From Proteles cristata cristata (lineage: Eukaryota; Chordata; Mammalia; Carnivora; Hyaenidae), in the NCBI GenBank assembly GCA_017311185.1, contig JAESUZ010000424.1, positions 310,001 through 374,000 on the forward strand: a DNA stretch of 64,000 nucleotides, given 5' to 3'. This document shows, one piece after another, positions 21,161-32,757 of this stretch (positions are counted from its first letter, which is position 1; every line of letters begins with the position of its first letter). Made by a program: the position numbers and the translations under genes. The notes beneath the pieces were generated by a model. The model saw nothing but the letters and a program-made list of their open reading frames with translations, was not told the DNA's origin and did not search any database.

Positions 21161-22050
21161 CAGAACACTCTCAATCAGCCTACTCCTGTGTTTCAAATAT
21201 CCCTGCAATTCTCCAGAGAACACTTGTCCCTGCCTCATGGAAGTCAACCCAAAGATCCATCCATTCAGTGCATCAAACTCAATGTATAGGAACTGGATCA
21301 TGCACATCGTAGCCATGAGGGACCTGCGTGAGTCTCAATAATCTGGTGATCTATGCACTCTATAGACAAGTTTTCTGCCTTCCCACCCCCACTGACACAC
21401 CAACCCCACCCTCTGCCTCCAATGTACATTGTAAAAGAGGAACAAGATAACGGCTATAAGAAGTCCTATCTTCAAAGTTCCCCAACAATGATGAAGTCTT
21501 GCTGGGCCATCCTTGTAAAGGATCCTTATGGGAAGGGAGTGGGAAAGTTCTGAATGAGACCTTAATTAGGCCTCTGGGAGAAATGTATTTCTGCCCTATT
21601 TTTAGTGTCTCCCTTTTGAGCATTTTTTCTATGACCATATCTGAGGTCGGTGTTGGAGAGTTTGCCCTCCTTGAGGGCTGCCTATCATTTATTGCCTATT
21701 ATCTACTGGTGGTAATTTGAGAAGTCAAATTTGCTTTAAGTAGGAAGTAGTCAGTTTTATTTCACAATACATTTCCCTCAAAAACATGGTAATCTTCTGG
21801 TCTATTCGCTTTTAGTCTCTTCCATGTATTAGTAGCCAATCCTCAATCTCTTTTCTAGTGATGACTCTTAAACCCAAATTCCTTCTTCCTCCTCTCATAT
21901 GACTTTCTTTGTAAAGTGAAAGGATGGTAAACTTTAGGATAAGGTGGGAAAGAGGACCAACATCCTTAATGTGATCTTTAGGAGTTGTCTGAGATTCTTT
22001 GAGTTTCAAATAAAAAGACACATTGGGCCTTGCTGATCAGCAAGCTTTCC
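21161..22050. other. Unique intergenic DNA
   Basis: Several short overlapping frames on both strands (21353-21720) have no domain. Treated as non-coding. Confidence 0.4.
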
Positions 22051-22064
22051 TTTAAAAAAATGCA

Positions 22065-22260
22065 GGGGCTCCTGGATGGCTCAGTCGATGAAGCATCCAA
22101 CTTCAGCTCGGGTCATGATCTCCTGGTTTGTGAGCTCGAGCCCTATGTTGGACTTTGTGCTGACAGCTCAGAGCCAGAGACTGCTTCGGTTTCTGTATTT
22201 CCCTCTCTCTCTGCCCCTCCCCTGCTTACACTCAGTCTTTCTCTCAAAAATAAATAAATG
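22065..22260 (+). mobile_element. CAN-SINE
   Basis: The head 'ggggctcctggatggctcagt' is followed by a B-box region 'gtgagctcgagccct', a CT-rich run and aaataaataaatg. 'tttaaaaaaatg' occurs at 22051-22062 and 22261-22272 and may be the TSD, although such a sequence can also arise from the tail itself. Confidence 0.9.
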
Positions 22261-22279
22261 TTTAAAAAAATGAAGAAAA

Positions 22280-23095
22280 TAAAAAACAAAACACAACAGA
22301 TAAGAACAAATCTCAAACCACCAACAACAAAAAGAGTCACTGGCAAAGTTTAGGACAGGGGCATCCTCTAATGCATGAAGTGACTGCCCTATAGCCAATG
22401 TCTCTTACCTGCGGTGGGAAAGGTAAGACCCACCTTGTCTCAGTTTAAAAAAAAAAGCCATATACAATAAATGAACTTGTGGAAAACAGGAAGACATTAA
22501 CTGAATAATTTTGGAAGCCATTCATTCTCATTCATTATCATATTGCAGTATCTTGCAAGGCTGTGAGTAAAAAGTTACTTAGTCCTCTTTGCAGGAAAGA
22601 GTAAGTGAACTAATTCTTACTGAAAGGTTCTGGAAAGTTCATTCCTTTGGGTTAGTAATTCACAAATAGGAGCCTACCATTTATCAGCCTTGCCTTCATG
22701 TACCTTAAATTGCTCTCCCTGCTAAATTCCCCAAGTTATAGCATATTTTTATATAATTTTGAATTTTGGCATACAACAGACTTTTAGAGGATAGCACTCG
22801 AAGACACTGTCATCTAAAAATGCATTATAAAAGAAAAAGGATTTCACCAGACAACCTCTAAATCACATACACATGCTTTGGAAGTGAGTGTGGTCAAGTT
22901 CATGGGCTGTGTAACCATGAACCCATGTAACCAGTTACTTACTGGTTTTGCTTTAAGCCCTGTTCAGAAACCTGGGAAAGCCCAGGTGGGTGATTGTATG
23001 ATGGCTCAAGAAAGTATAGGCAAAAGTTGTGGAGGTGATGGAGAATTTTACATTTCTCTGGAAATCATCCCAGAGATGACTCTCTATTTTTGGAA
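22280..23095. other. Unique intergenic DNA
   Basis: A 107-codon frame (22878-23201) runs into a MIR element and shows no domain. Not called a gene. Confidence 0.4.
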
Positions 23096-23099
23096 GACA

Positions 23100-23360
23100 G
23101 TAAAGCTAAATAGAAGGAACACTGATTTCAAAGTTGGTAGGTTTCATTTGCAGACCAGATCTGCTATTTATGAGCTATATGATCCTGAGCAGGTTACCTA
23201 ACCTCCCTCCAGCTCATTTTTCTCTTCTGTAAAATGTGGGATAATGATAATACATTCCTTAGAGCATTATTAGAAGGAACAAATGGACTAATGGATGTGA
23301 AAGTGCTTTTCAAATGGCAAAACAGAGTAGTTATTAAAATTGGTCCTCAATAAATGCTCT
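23100..23360 (-). mobile_element. MIR SINE
   Basis: The plus-strand text 'ctgagcaggttacctaacctccc', 'tctcttctgtaaaatgtgggataatgataat' (split across 23210-23255) and 'cctcaataaatgct' is the complement of MIR. Confidence 0.75.
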
Positions 23361-23619
23361 TTAATAATAATGGTCAGTTTCTAATCCCATTCTTCCTTTA
23401 GGGATTGTGGATAAAGGGCATCACTCCTATAGGAACAGGGCATGTTGGCACCTTCTCCTATCCAGCTCAGAAGAGTTTTGGAGAAGTGGGAACAGGACTC
23501 ACCTTAACCTGGCATTCTTTCTCCAGGTATGTTATCAGGTTAGAACTGATACAGAATATGGTATCAGTATGATGAAGTGCAAAGAGCATGGGGCTGAGAG
23601 CTCCAACACATGCTTTCTT

Positions 23620-23705
23620 TTCTTCATTATTTCTTTCATTCATGGATTAATTCATCTAATAATATTGAGGGTGTATGATTTATCAGGCACTGTACTAATC
23701 TTCCC
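23620..23705 (-). mobile_element. L2 3' fragment
   Basis: 'tttcattcatggattaattc' and 'tttatcaggcactgtacta' resemble the complement of the L2 3' end. Confidence 0.5.
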
Positions 23706-25816
23706 TAATGGTGGAGCTGACTATTTTAGCCCTCTTTCATATTTATAGGAACTTGAGAGTCATTAAACTATTCTCATATTGGTTGACTCAGCTTCCCATA
23801 GTGATCAGCCCTGCCCTCTCATATAGTTTTTATGACAATACTTGGAGACTGCTTTGCAGAAATAAAAAGACTAGACAGTTATGAGGTGTTAGTGTCTTAC
23901 TGGCATTTCTTGAATAGCCATTGGCATATAGCCTGACTACTGTTCTTGGGCAGGACAGCCACAAAAAGCTGATCATAAAGAAAGAGGGAACTTGATTATG
24001 GTTTAATGATATTTTGTGGAATGCTGATGACTGAACCAAACATTCCTTCATAAGTGAATATTGTGTGAAGCTAAGGCCATGAAAAAAGATGATAAAGTGA
24101 ATTCAAGGAGAGCAGGAATAGGTGTGGGAAAATGGATGTGGTAATGTGTTAGAATTTTTAACACCCTGCTTCACAGAAGTGGGCAGGCAGGCAAGGCATG
24201 TCTGATAAATACTGTGAGAACCTCGACATGGCATAGCAACATGAAGCTGGCCTTGGTAGTTATATCAGTGAGCGTTTATACCACATTTTGTGTTCAAAGT
24301 ACTTTACAACACTTAACTGGGTAATTGCATCCCCACAAATTAGGTCAGCATGGCTATTTCTCTCCTCTTCTCTCAATCCCCTCTTTTTCTTAGCTAACTG
24401 AGGCCCTTAGTCACCAACTCATAATTCAGCCCTCAGTTATATGTGTTCCCATGAAGCAATACACTGACTTTAAAGAGAGACATAAGGAATGGGCCACTGA
24501 TGCTATAACGTCTTCTCTTTTTCAATGTTAGAAGCCATCTTACTTATCAAACCTTAGCCTATGGAAAAGTAGTTATAAAACCTTTAAAAAGCCACTTTCA
24601 TGCCTCCTCTTTGCTTCTAAAAAGAGGTAAACCAGTTATCCTCATACTACATGGACTATTAGAAAAGCCCTAGGATACATGATCCAAAGAGGTATGTTCT
24701 GGTGTGGGTTCTGTCATATATTAGTTTACTAGAAGTGGTCATTTCAACAAGTTACCCACATTCAACAAACTTTGAAGATTTCTAAGCTTCAGAGATCACC
24801 TTTGTAAAATGTGAATAATACCTGGACTGCTTTCCTTCCTGGTGACTTTTGAGAATGACATAAAAAATTGTAATTTAGATAAGACACTGTGGACAAATGT
24901 GCTAACTTTTATTGGTTACCAAGGTTTTTTATAACTGGTCAAAAAATGACAACCATATAATGTTACAATCTCTCCTCCTGGCTTGTGGTCTGACATTATT
25001 AATTGATCATGGTACATTTTCCCACCTGAGCTAGGCCTTAACCTCAGAATCCTTTTTAGCACAACTCTCTTAGCTACCACTACTGAGTAATTGGAATTGT
25101 TACAGACAAGAAAAATATTGACCGAACACAAATCTAAATGTCTTCTTCTATTTGTATTTGCTTTATGTGGTCTTGAATAGGTTATATATCCACCTGTTTC
25201 TAAAAGTATTTTTTAAAAAGTGAGCGGCCTTTCCTAGTCTTCTTAGTTTCTGCTATCTCTAAAATAAAAATTTCCTTCATGCTCTGATAAATATTATCTC
25301 AAGAAAAAGAGAAAAGTATAGTTAGATAGATGAGGAGGTATGAAGTTGTGAACCAAGACAATTTATTTCATTGTAATTCTTGGTAACACTTTGCCTGGGA
25401 AATCTAATCTGTTAAAATCTAATTATTTAGCCTATATCCCATACTAGGTAAACTCTATGTACACAAAAAATGCCCTTGAGTCCAGTTAAATTGAATCTAG
25501 ATTCTAATGTGACTCGGCCATCCAAGTATTAGCTTCTGTTTTCAGCTTCTGGATGTCTTTCTAGTTTGAAGCGAACAGTGAAAATTTATTGAAATAGTAT
25601 TAATGTCAATCATACCTGGGATGACTAAAACACTTAAAAAAATTTTTTTTACAGATTTTTAACAGACTCTTTTGCAAACTTAATGCTATTGCTATCACCT
25701 TCTATGGTGTCTTCTCCATTGTAGAGGGTAAATGAGAGACTTCTTCTCTGTGGTTTCAAGTTACAGTTTGTCAATGAGAGATGTTCACATGTTATTTGAA
25801 AATAGAAAAAGAATGG
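23706..25816. other. Mostly unique intergenic DNA
   Basis: A possible MIR core lies at about 24260-24370 ('caaagtactttacaacactt', 'catccccacaaattagg'). Otherwise I recognise no gene or repeat. Confidence 0.4.
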
Positions 25817-26030
25817 GAAGTCACTATTCTTTGGAGGTTGTTACAGCCAGATTCAGGGGCAGATGAATGATTCAAGGTTAGGTCTTGGTGAGGTGTAGAG
25901 TACTCACTTGGTTTACCTCTAGGAACTGAGAGATTTGGTACAAACTTCTGAGGGATTTTTGAGAATTGAAACAGTTCTCCAGAGAGCTCTTGAGACTCTC
26001 TGCTTTGGTGCTTCAGGTAAGATCTTTAGG
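25817..26030 (+). repeat. Unnamed repeat, copy 1 (related to 31163-31390)
   Basis: 'gaagtcactattctttggagg' followed by a 'cagccagatt' segment and ending near 'ttggtgcttcagg'. A related order of motifs occurs at 31163. It is probably an old LTR fragment. Confidence 0.4.
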
Positions 26031-27470
26031 GTCAGCTTCCCCAACCTGTGTTTCTAACTTCTTCTGATAAGCCCCTATTTCTTGATATACATGGAATAGT
26101 TGGAGTGGCTTGTATTTCTTGACTGAATTCTAATTAATAGACTTTTTTTTTCCCAAATTGGTTCTGGGATCATTAAGCATTAAGGATGAAACTGACATAT
26201 TGATTCTTCCATAAGATTATAATTGAACACAGTAACAACTTCAATGCCGGTGCAAGATGGGTCATAAATAGTCCATAATATGCAGTAGCAAAACAGTTAC
26301 TTACATTATCACTTCTAATTTCCTGGAGTTATGTATCTTCAGGAGGAAAGACTCTGGGAGGCTATGTAGCAATAGTAGTAATAGTAATAAAACTTCATGG
26401 TGGAAATAAATAGTGTAAAAAATATGGAGTGGAACTAGCTTCTTTTGAGTGCAATGTAAAGTTTGGAGAAAGAAACACAATGCCATGGTTTTAAATTAGT
26501 TATTCAAGGAATGGGATAAGAAACAAAGACTATGACTTTAGTTATAGTCTTGAAGGAATTCCTTCTCTTTTTTTGTAGCTACTGGCCAATATTTCTAAAA
26601 CCCAATAAAAAATACAATCCTGAGAGTGAGTAATTTGAAATTCAAAGTAAATGTATAGACTTATCAGGTCTCTTATATTAAAGTTAAAGCATTTAGCAAG
26701 AAGGAGTAGAAACTTAAAAATCACAAGGAGAAATTTGGGCAGATTTCAATGAATTTAAGCATCAACATCCCAAACCCTCTGGGCCTCCCTCCCCAGCAGA
26801 AGCATCACTATCTTTTTTCCTTCCTGACTGCACCATAATGATTTTAATTCATGCACTCATTTTGTAAGAAATGCAGATTCTCTTTTAGACCCATGGACCA
26901 CTTTTCTTTACTTCCAGAACCATAATTAGACTTAAATCCTGGTAAAAATCAGGAGGATAAGAATAAACCATATCTTATGAATGGGAAGGAAGTTCCATAC
27001 GCCCAAAAAGAATGTAAACATTTTGTCAATTTATAGTGGTTTTTATGTGGAAATAGATTATAGGTATTAGACCAGGGAATAAAGAAATTAATGTTGAATT
27101 GGCATAATCACAGTGTAAAGTCATAGCCTCTGATTCAATTCTCAAACTTATCCCCACAGATCCCATGATTCTTAAGTAAAGGAAAAGTTGTAACCATGAT
27201 GAAGAAGGATCCTTCTCCACTACCAACATTTATATCATTATCCTCCTCCTGCTCTTCCTCAGATTGAGTTATGGTCATTAATAAAGGTGATGATGCACTG
27301 AGGAATACCTAGAATTCTGAGTGATTACTGGACGTCTAAATTCATGCCAATTCTAGAGAATTCAAAATGTCCTTTTAGTCTACAAATGTAGAGTAGAAGC
27401 TTATAAAAGTAAATAATGAATGGAGTTTTAGCTTAGGTTCTGTTTTCAAAATAGGTTCAGTGATACCAAA
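26031..27470. other. Unique intergenic DNA
   Basis: AT-rich, with short CTA/AAT runs near 26365 and no convincing frame or repeat. Confidence 0.4.
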
Positions 27471-27561
27471 CTGAATTCTAGAAATAACAGACACACACTA
27501 GTGCATGCTACTCTGTCCCATTTATCTGTTACCAGTTTTGAGTTGGGCCCAGATAAAGATA
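27471..27561 (+). repeat. 91-bp exact direct repeat, copy 1
   Basis: Every base from 'ctgaattctagaaataacag' to 'gggcccagataaagata' is identical to 28386-28476. The flanks differ immediately on both sides. Confidence 0.95.
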
Positions 27562-28385
27562 TCACTAGTTATTTTCCTAGTTTCTGAATGAATAGTTGGA
27601 ATAGCACACTTAGAAAGTGGAAAGATCTTCCATGTTGGCTTCCTGACCTGTGAAAAGTAAGGCAAAATGATAAGAACCAAATGGTAGTTTGGTAGAAAAC
27701 CATATTCAATATAACACACTAGGAAAAATTTCAGAGATTAGTGATATGTTCAAAGATTTGGAATATACATTCCTGCCTTGCATAAGAGAGATAGAATTTG
27801 GAGAATAAATGGCAATTTATGTAAACTTAATCAAATGTCTTCTCCAGCCATAGCTGCTCTTTCAGTTGTAGTTTTGTTATTATTGTTTTGCACTTGAACA
27901 AGCCAATTAAATTCCTGATGTCTGGCATTCTGCTATTGCTACTCTGGTGATTATTTTTATCTTCTATACTTGTTAGCAAAAAAAGAAAAAAAATCCTATG
28001 AAAAGTTTTCTTTTGCTTGGCAAGGATAGCATTATAGCTTCACTGTCTTACCTCAAGCTATGCCAGCTCATCACATATAGCAGGCAGGGACCTTGAGTCT
28101 CTCACCATTACACAGGAAATGATGCTAATTTGTAACATGAGTGACATCATGGTGCTTTGAAATGGTGATCACAATGCAGCAAATACCCCAGATGCCTTAG
28201 TAAATCATATGGAAGCCACAAAGGTGGAAAATAAAGACCAAAAATTCAGATATCTCCCATTTTGTGGAAGTTTTTAGGTGTTGATTGGTCTGGGGGCATA
28301 TTGTGATTTCCCTGCAAGGTGAAGAACAAATTCCTGCACCTTGTAACTATCACCTCTAAGAAAGGGACACAGGATCTCTGGGCCT
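27562..28385. other. Unique DNA between the 91-bp repeats
   Basis: No repeat or gene is recognised. A short A-rich run lies at 27977-27995. Confidence 0.4.
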
Positions 28386-28476
28386 CTGAATTCTAGAAAT
28401 AACAGACACACACTAGTGCATGCTACTCTGTCCCATTTATCTGTTACCAGTTTTGAGTTGGGCCCAGATAAAGATA
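28386..28476 (+). repeat. 91-bp exact direct repeat, copy 2
   Basis: Identical to 27471-27561 at an offset of 915 bp. It lies after 'ctctgggcct' and before 'aagctttctagaagg'. Confidence 0.95.
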
Positions 28477-28641
28477 AAGCTTTCTAGAAGGCATGAGGTG
28501 CTCTGCTTCTTGAGTTATAGGACCAAGCAGATCCAGTAGTGCTCAAAGTGTCTTTAGGAGATAGGGGATACTATGTAATATCAATAAGAGAATCATAGCC
28601 GAATCCTTAGGAAACTGGACAAGGTTATGCTGGAATTTGTT

Positions 28642-28659
28642 GGGGGGTGGGGGGTGGGA
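28642..28659 (+). other. G-run block, possible G-quadruplex
   Basis: Runs of six, six and three G separated by single T lie in otherwise unique DNA. Confidence 0.5.
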
Positions 28660-28913
28660 GCACATACCATGATTCTTTTGGAAAGCAACTTCTGTTTTCT
28701 ACAGGGCTCTAGTAGAGATAGATACTTAACCATGGGACAGCAAATTGCTGTGTGACATGAACTATCCACCTTTAATTGGTTACTATGTGACTTTAAAAGT
28801 CATTAACCTGGGCATACTCAGAAGCATGGAAATAAAATATACATGTTCAGGCTTGATAAAACTCCTAATACATAATTAAGGTATATGAGCATATGACCAA
28901 GACTCTCAGTTAA

Positions 28914-29125
28914 TTTTTTATTTTTTTAATGTTTATTTATTTTTGATAGACACACAGAGCATGAGCTGAAGAGGGGCAGAGAGAGACAGGGACACAGAGT
29001 CTGAAGCAGACTCCAGGCTCTGAGCTGTCAGCACATAATCCGATGTAGGGCTCAAACCCACAGGCTGTGAGATCATGACCTGAGCCAAAGTTGGACACTT
29101 AACCAACTGAGCCATCCAGACAGTC
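28914..29125 (-). mobile_element. CAN-SINE, diverged
   Basis: On the plus strand: T-rich tail and 'aatgtttatttatttttga', then 'ctccaggctctgagctgtca', 'gtgagatcatgacctgagcc' and 'aaccaactgagccatcca'. CpGs are lost, so it is an older copy. Confidence 0.9.
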
Positions 29126-29139
29126 TTATCTCCATTAAT

Positions 29140-29650
29140 CTTTGCTGCCTAGTAAGCAACCCCCAAATTTAATGGCTTAAAATACAACCATTTATTTATC
29201 TCACATGTTTCACAATCTATGGATCACTTAGGTCTTTTTACCTGTGGGCCAACTTCACTGATCTTTCTGCTGGGTTTGCTCATACGTCTTCTTCTGTCAC
29301 CTGGCAGATGAATTGAGAGCTGAGTGATCTAGGTTGGCCTCAGTCACCTGTGTGCTGTTCACAGATTATCAGCTGGAACGTTTGAGGACAGTATTATATA
29401 TCTCTTATCATTCAGGCTAGCCCAGGATTTTTCAAATGGAGATTATCGAATTCCAAGAAATACAAGTAGAAGCTGTGAGATTTTGGAGGTCTATTTTCAG
29501 AATCCAAACAAAGTTATTTCTGCCACATCTTATTTGATAGTAAGGATATTAAGTATAGTCCAGATTCAAGAGATAGGAAAACAGATTCCACCTCTTGGTA
29601 TTAGGAGCTTCAATGTATCTTTGCAACTTTAACTATGTACCTAGATTTTC
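29140..29650 (+). repeat. Ancient interspersed repeat, class uncertain
   Basis: 'aacccccaaatttaatggcttaaaatacaacc' (29158-) and 'gtccagattcaagagatagg' with 'attccacctcttgg' match a widespread mammalian repeat, perhaps an LTR of the MaLR group. I cannot name it securely. Confidence 0.5.
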
Positions 29651-31160
29651 ATGACACTGCTTTTTGTTACATTAATAACTCTTCCTCCATCAACATGTAT
29701 GGCTTCATGGGAAGTTCTCTATTTCCAGCCGACTAAGGAAGAAAAAAATAGACCTGTTTTATAAATAATTCTGCACAATATGGTAGCCCCACCCAGATAG
29801 TGGGTGAGTGAGTACAATGACCAGTCTCAGAAGAGCAGCTGAGGATAGTGGTGAAGAGAATTCTACAATTGGGCAGAACTTTGAGTATTGAATTTCTTTG
29901 TTCACTTTTTCTGGAGGAGATATGTCCAAGGACACCATTTATTCAGGCATGATTAAGCTAGGTGGTCATAGACTTAGTAGGAAGAAGATCAGAATGTTGG
30001 TAATAACAAAGTCTGTGGGAGAAGTTTGTGGAAGGGTCTCACAGAATGCACAGAAAATATAGGGATATTTATGTCCCTATAAATGCTCACCAAATAGTAA
30101 CTCCTGGTAAGAAGTTGCCCAAGTTCAGGTGGCTGAGAAGACCTATGCTGCTGTGTCAGTTAGCCTCCTTCCTGATACCTCAGTTGTTGCTCAATGATTT
30201 CATGAACAATGGGCCCATAGTGGCAGGGGTGGAGTTATATATGAGCTCAACAATATGACCTTTATTCATTAAGCCTGATCTGGCTGCAACATAGCTGGAT
30301 GCCAAACCTGCCTACAGAAAAATCAACAATGAAACCCTTATGAGGTTTTGAATAGGTGATTAGATTGAAGCTCTCCACCCCCCGAAAAAAAGTAACAATG
30401 TATCTTCACTAAAATAGATGTAGCTTAGATTTGTATTTGATTTCCCTGCCCTTAATGGAATTTATACAACCACCATTTTTTGGACAACCAGTCATGCAGT
30501 ATCCTGCCAGGTAAAGATTCACAAACAGCTGAGGTGCTGAATGAGGACAAAGGAAATACGGAATGTGTAGTGTAAGAAGGAAATTATTAAGTCAACTCTG
30601 GCAATGTGATCAGTGACAAAAATGACAACTTTGGGGTTATGCATATTTTCTTCCTTGCTTTTATGTACTTTACATGTTTACTTATTCTTTCTTCTCACTT
30701 TCCCAATCCCTTATTTCTAATATATGTTAATTGTAGGTTACCCTATAATTCAGAGCTTAAATTAAAATATGCTAATGGAATTTTTTTCTGAGCTTTAAAA
30801 TGAAGGGCATTATTGAAAGATGAAATGACATATAGGACTTTGTGTCTACTTTTCGGGCAAAAAGTGAGCCAAAGTCTATGGTTGTATGATGTATAACTGC
30901 ACCATGGTATGTCAAAATGTTGCTAATATTCTATTTTAAGGTTAAAATGGGGGAAATGGGCATGAAGGGATGCTGAGTTGATAAATGGTGTCATCTGTCT
31001 GTAGTACTGGACTGCCTATTGTCAACTTGGCACCAATATCACACCCTTCTAAGGTCTCTTTTGCAGAGGAAAATCTAATGTCTACATTTCCCAGGATCTT
31101 CTTTCACATATAATTTTAGTTTAGCATTTTCCACTTACATAGATTTGGGAGACAAAAGAG
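29651..31160. other. Unique intergenic DNA
   Basis: A few 60-76 codon frames (30028-30258, 30606-30791) have no domain. Confidence 0.4.
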
Positions 31161-31162
31161 GA

Positions 31163-31390
31163 GAAGTCACTATTCTCTGGAGGTCATTGCTACCAGATCT
31201 GTGAATAAACGTGAGATCTGCAGTTTTCTGGTGAGTTCTTAAGAACCATTGTTTACTGTTGCAAATTGAGATTGTTGGTGGGAGTTTCAAGGAGACTCCT
31301 ATGGATTTAATCGAGTTTCTGGCAAGTTCTTATAAACTGTTGTGTTTGGGGAATTCAGGCTGAAATCTTCAGCTTTGGCTTCAAGGAACG
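31163..31390 (+). repeat. Unnamed repeat, copy 2 (related to 25817-26030)
   Basis: It begins 'gaagtcactattctctggagg' and continues with 'gctaccagatctg' and, later, 'aattcaggctgaaatc'. The layout is similar to the copy at 25817. Confidence 0.4.
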
Positions 31391-31621
31391 TTGTTCTCCA
31401 AGCTCTTACAAAAGCCGTGTAAGCTCATAATTCTTATATAAAACTCTGTATTTCCAGAATAGCTTCTATTTTCTTCCCTGAAACAATGGGAAGGATCTAT
31501 AAAGACTCTTCAGACTGGCGATTCCTCAGTATTGATGAAAAAGAGTCTGTTAGTATAGTTTATATCCTGTGAGAGAGAACATGCATAATAGCAAATACTC
31601 TACATTTAGGAAGGTTTTCTT

Positions 31622-32747
31622 TTCTTTTTCATTTTTAAATTATAATTTATTGTCAAATTGGTTTCCATACAACACTGAGTTCTCATCCCAACAAGTGCCC
31701 TCCTCCATGCCCATCGCCCCCCTGCCCCCCTCCTTTACCCTCCATCAACCCTCAGTTTGTTCTCAGTGTTTAATAAGAGTCTCTTATGGTTTGCCTCCCT
31801 CCCTTTCTGTCACATTTCCTCCCTTCCCTTCCCCCATGGTCTTCTGTTAAGTTTCTCAAGATCCACATATGAGTGAAAACATATGGTATCTGTCTTTCTC
31901 TGACTGACTTATTTCACTTAGCATAATACTCTCCAGTTCCATCTACATTGCTGCAAATGGCCAGATTTCATTCTTTCTCATTGCCAAGTAGTATTCCATT
32001 GTATATATAAACCACATCTTCTTTTTTTAAAATAGTTTGTCAAGTTGGTTTACATATAACACCCAGTGCTCATCCCAACAAGTACCCTCCTTCATGCCTA
32101 TCACCCCCTTTCCCCCCTTCCCTACCTCCATCAGCCCTCAGTTTGTTCTCAGCATTCAAGAGTCTCTCATATTTTGCCTCCCTCCTTCTCCCCCACTATT
32201 TTTCCCCTTCTTCTCCCCCACGGTCCTCCGTTAAGTTCCTCCTAATCTTCCTATATATGCAAACATATGGTATCTGTTCTTCTCTGCCTGACTTATTTCG
32301 CTCAGCATAACACCCTCAAGGTCCATCCACGTTGCTACACATGGCCAGATTTCATTCTTTCTCATTGCCATGTAGTATTCCATTGTATAGATAAACCACA
32401 TCTTCTTGATCCATTCGTCCGTTGATGGACACTTAGGCTCTTTCCATATTTTGGCTATTGTTGAGAGTGCTGCTATGAACATTGGGGTACATGTGCCCCT
32501 ATGCATCAGCACTCCTGTATCCCTTGGGTAAATTCCTAGCAGTCCTACTGCTGGGTCATAAAAGAGTTCTATTGTTAATTTTTTGAGGAACCTCCATACT
32601 GTTTTCCAGAGGAAACCACTTTTTCTTTATCCATTCATCAGGTGATGGACATTTGGGCTCTTTCCATGATTTGGCTATTGTTTACAGTACTGCTATAAAT
32701 ATTGGGGTACATGTACCCCTATGCACTGCTAGGAATTTACCCTAAGT
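31622..32747 (-). mobile_element. 5'-truncated L1 3' end (outer), with TSD
   Basis: An L1 3'UTR and ORF2 C-terminal region on the minus strand at 31622-32024 and 32613-32747, flanked by 'aggttttctt' at 31612-31621 and 32748-32757. It is interrupted by another L1 3' end. The two outer pieces join in L1 order around 'aaaccac..ttct'. Confidence 0.85.
32025..32612 (-). mobile_element. 5'-truncated young L1 3' end (nested)
   Basis: The sequence is close to the 3' end of the 8.75-kb L1. A 93-codon minus frame (32231-32512) encodes the ORF2p C-terminus (TIAKIWKEPKCPSTDEWIKK...), here without the TAG found in the full L1. Flanks 'aaaccacatcttctttt' (32009-) and 'aaaccactttttcttt' (32613-) look like a worn TSD. 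Confidence 0.85.
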
Positions 32748-32757
32748 AGGTTTTCTT

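Noticed and set aside
22168..22398. Minus frames with a hydrophobic stretch that look like a membrane protein
   Set aside because: The sequence is the reverse of a SINE tail and CT run.
27471..28476. LTR pair of a small retroelement
   Set aside because: The 91-bp repeats lack TG...CA ends and a target duplication, and nothing like a retroelement lies between them.
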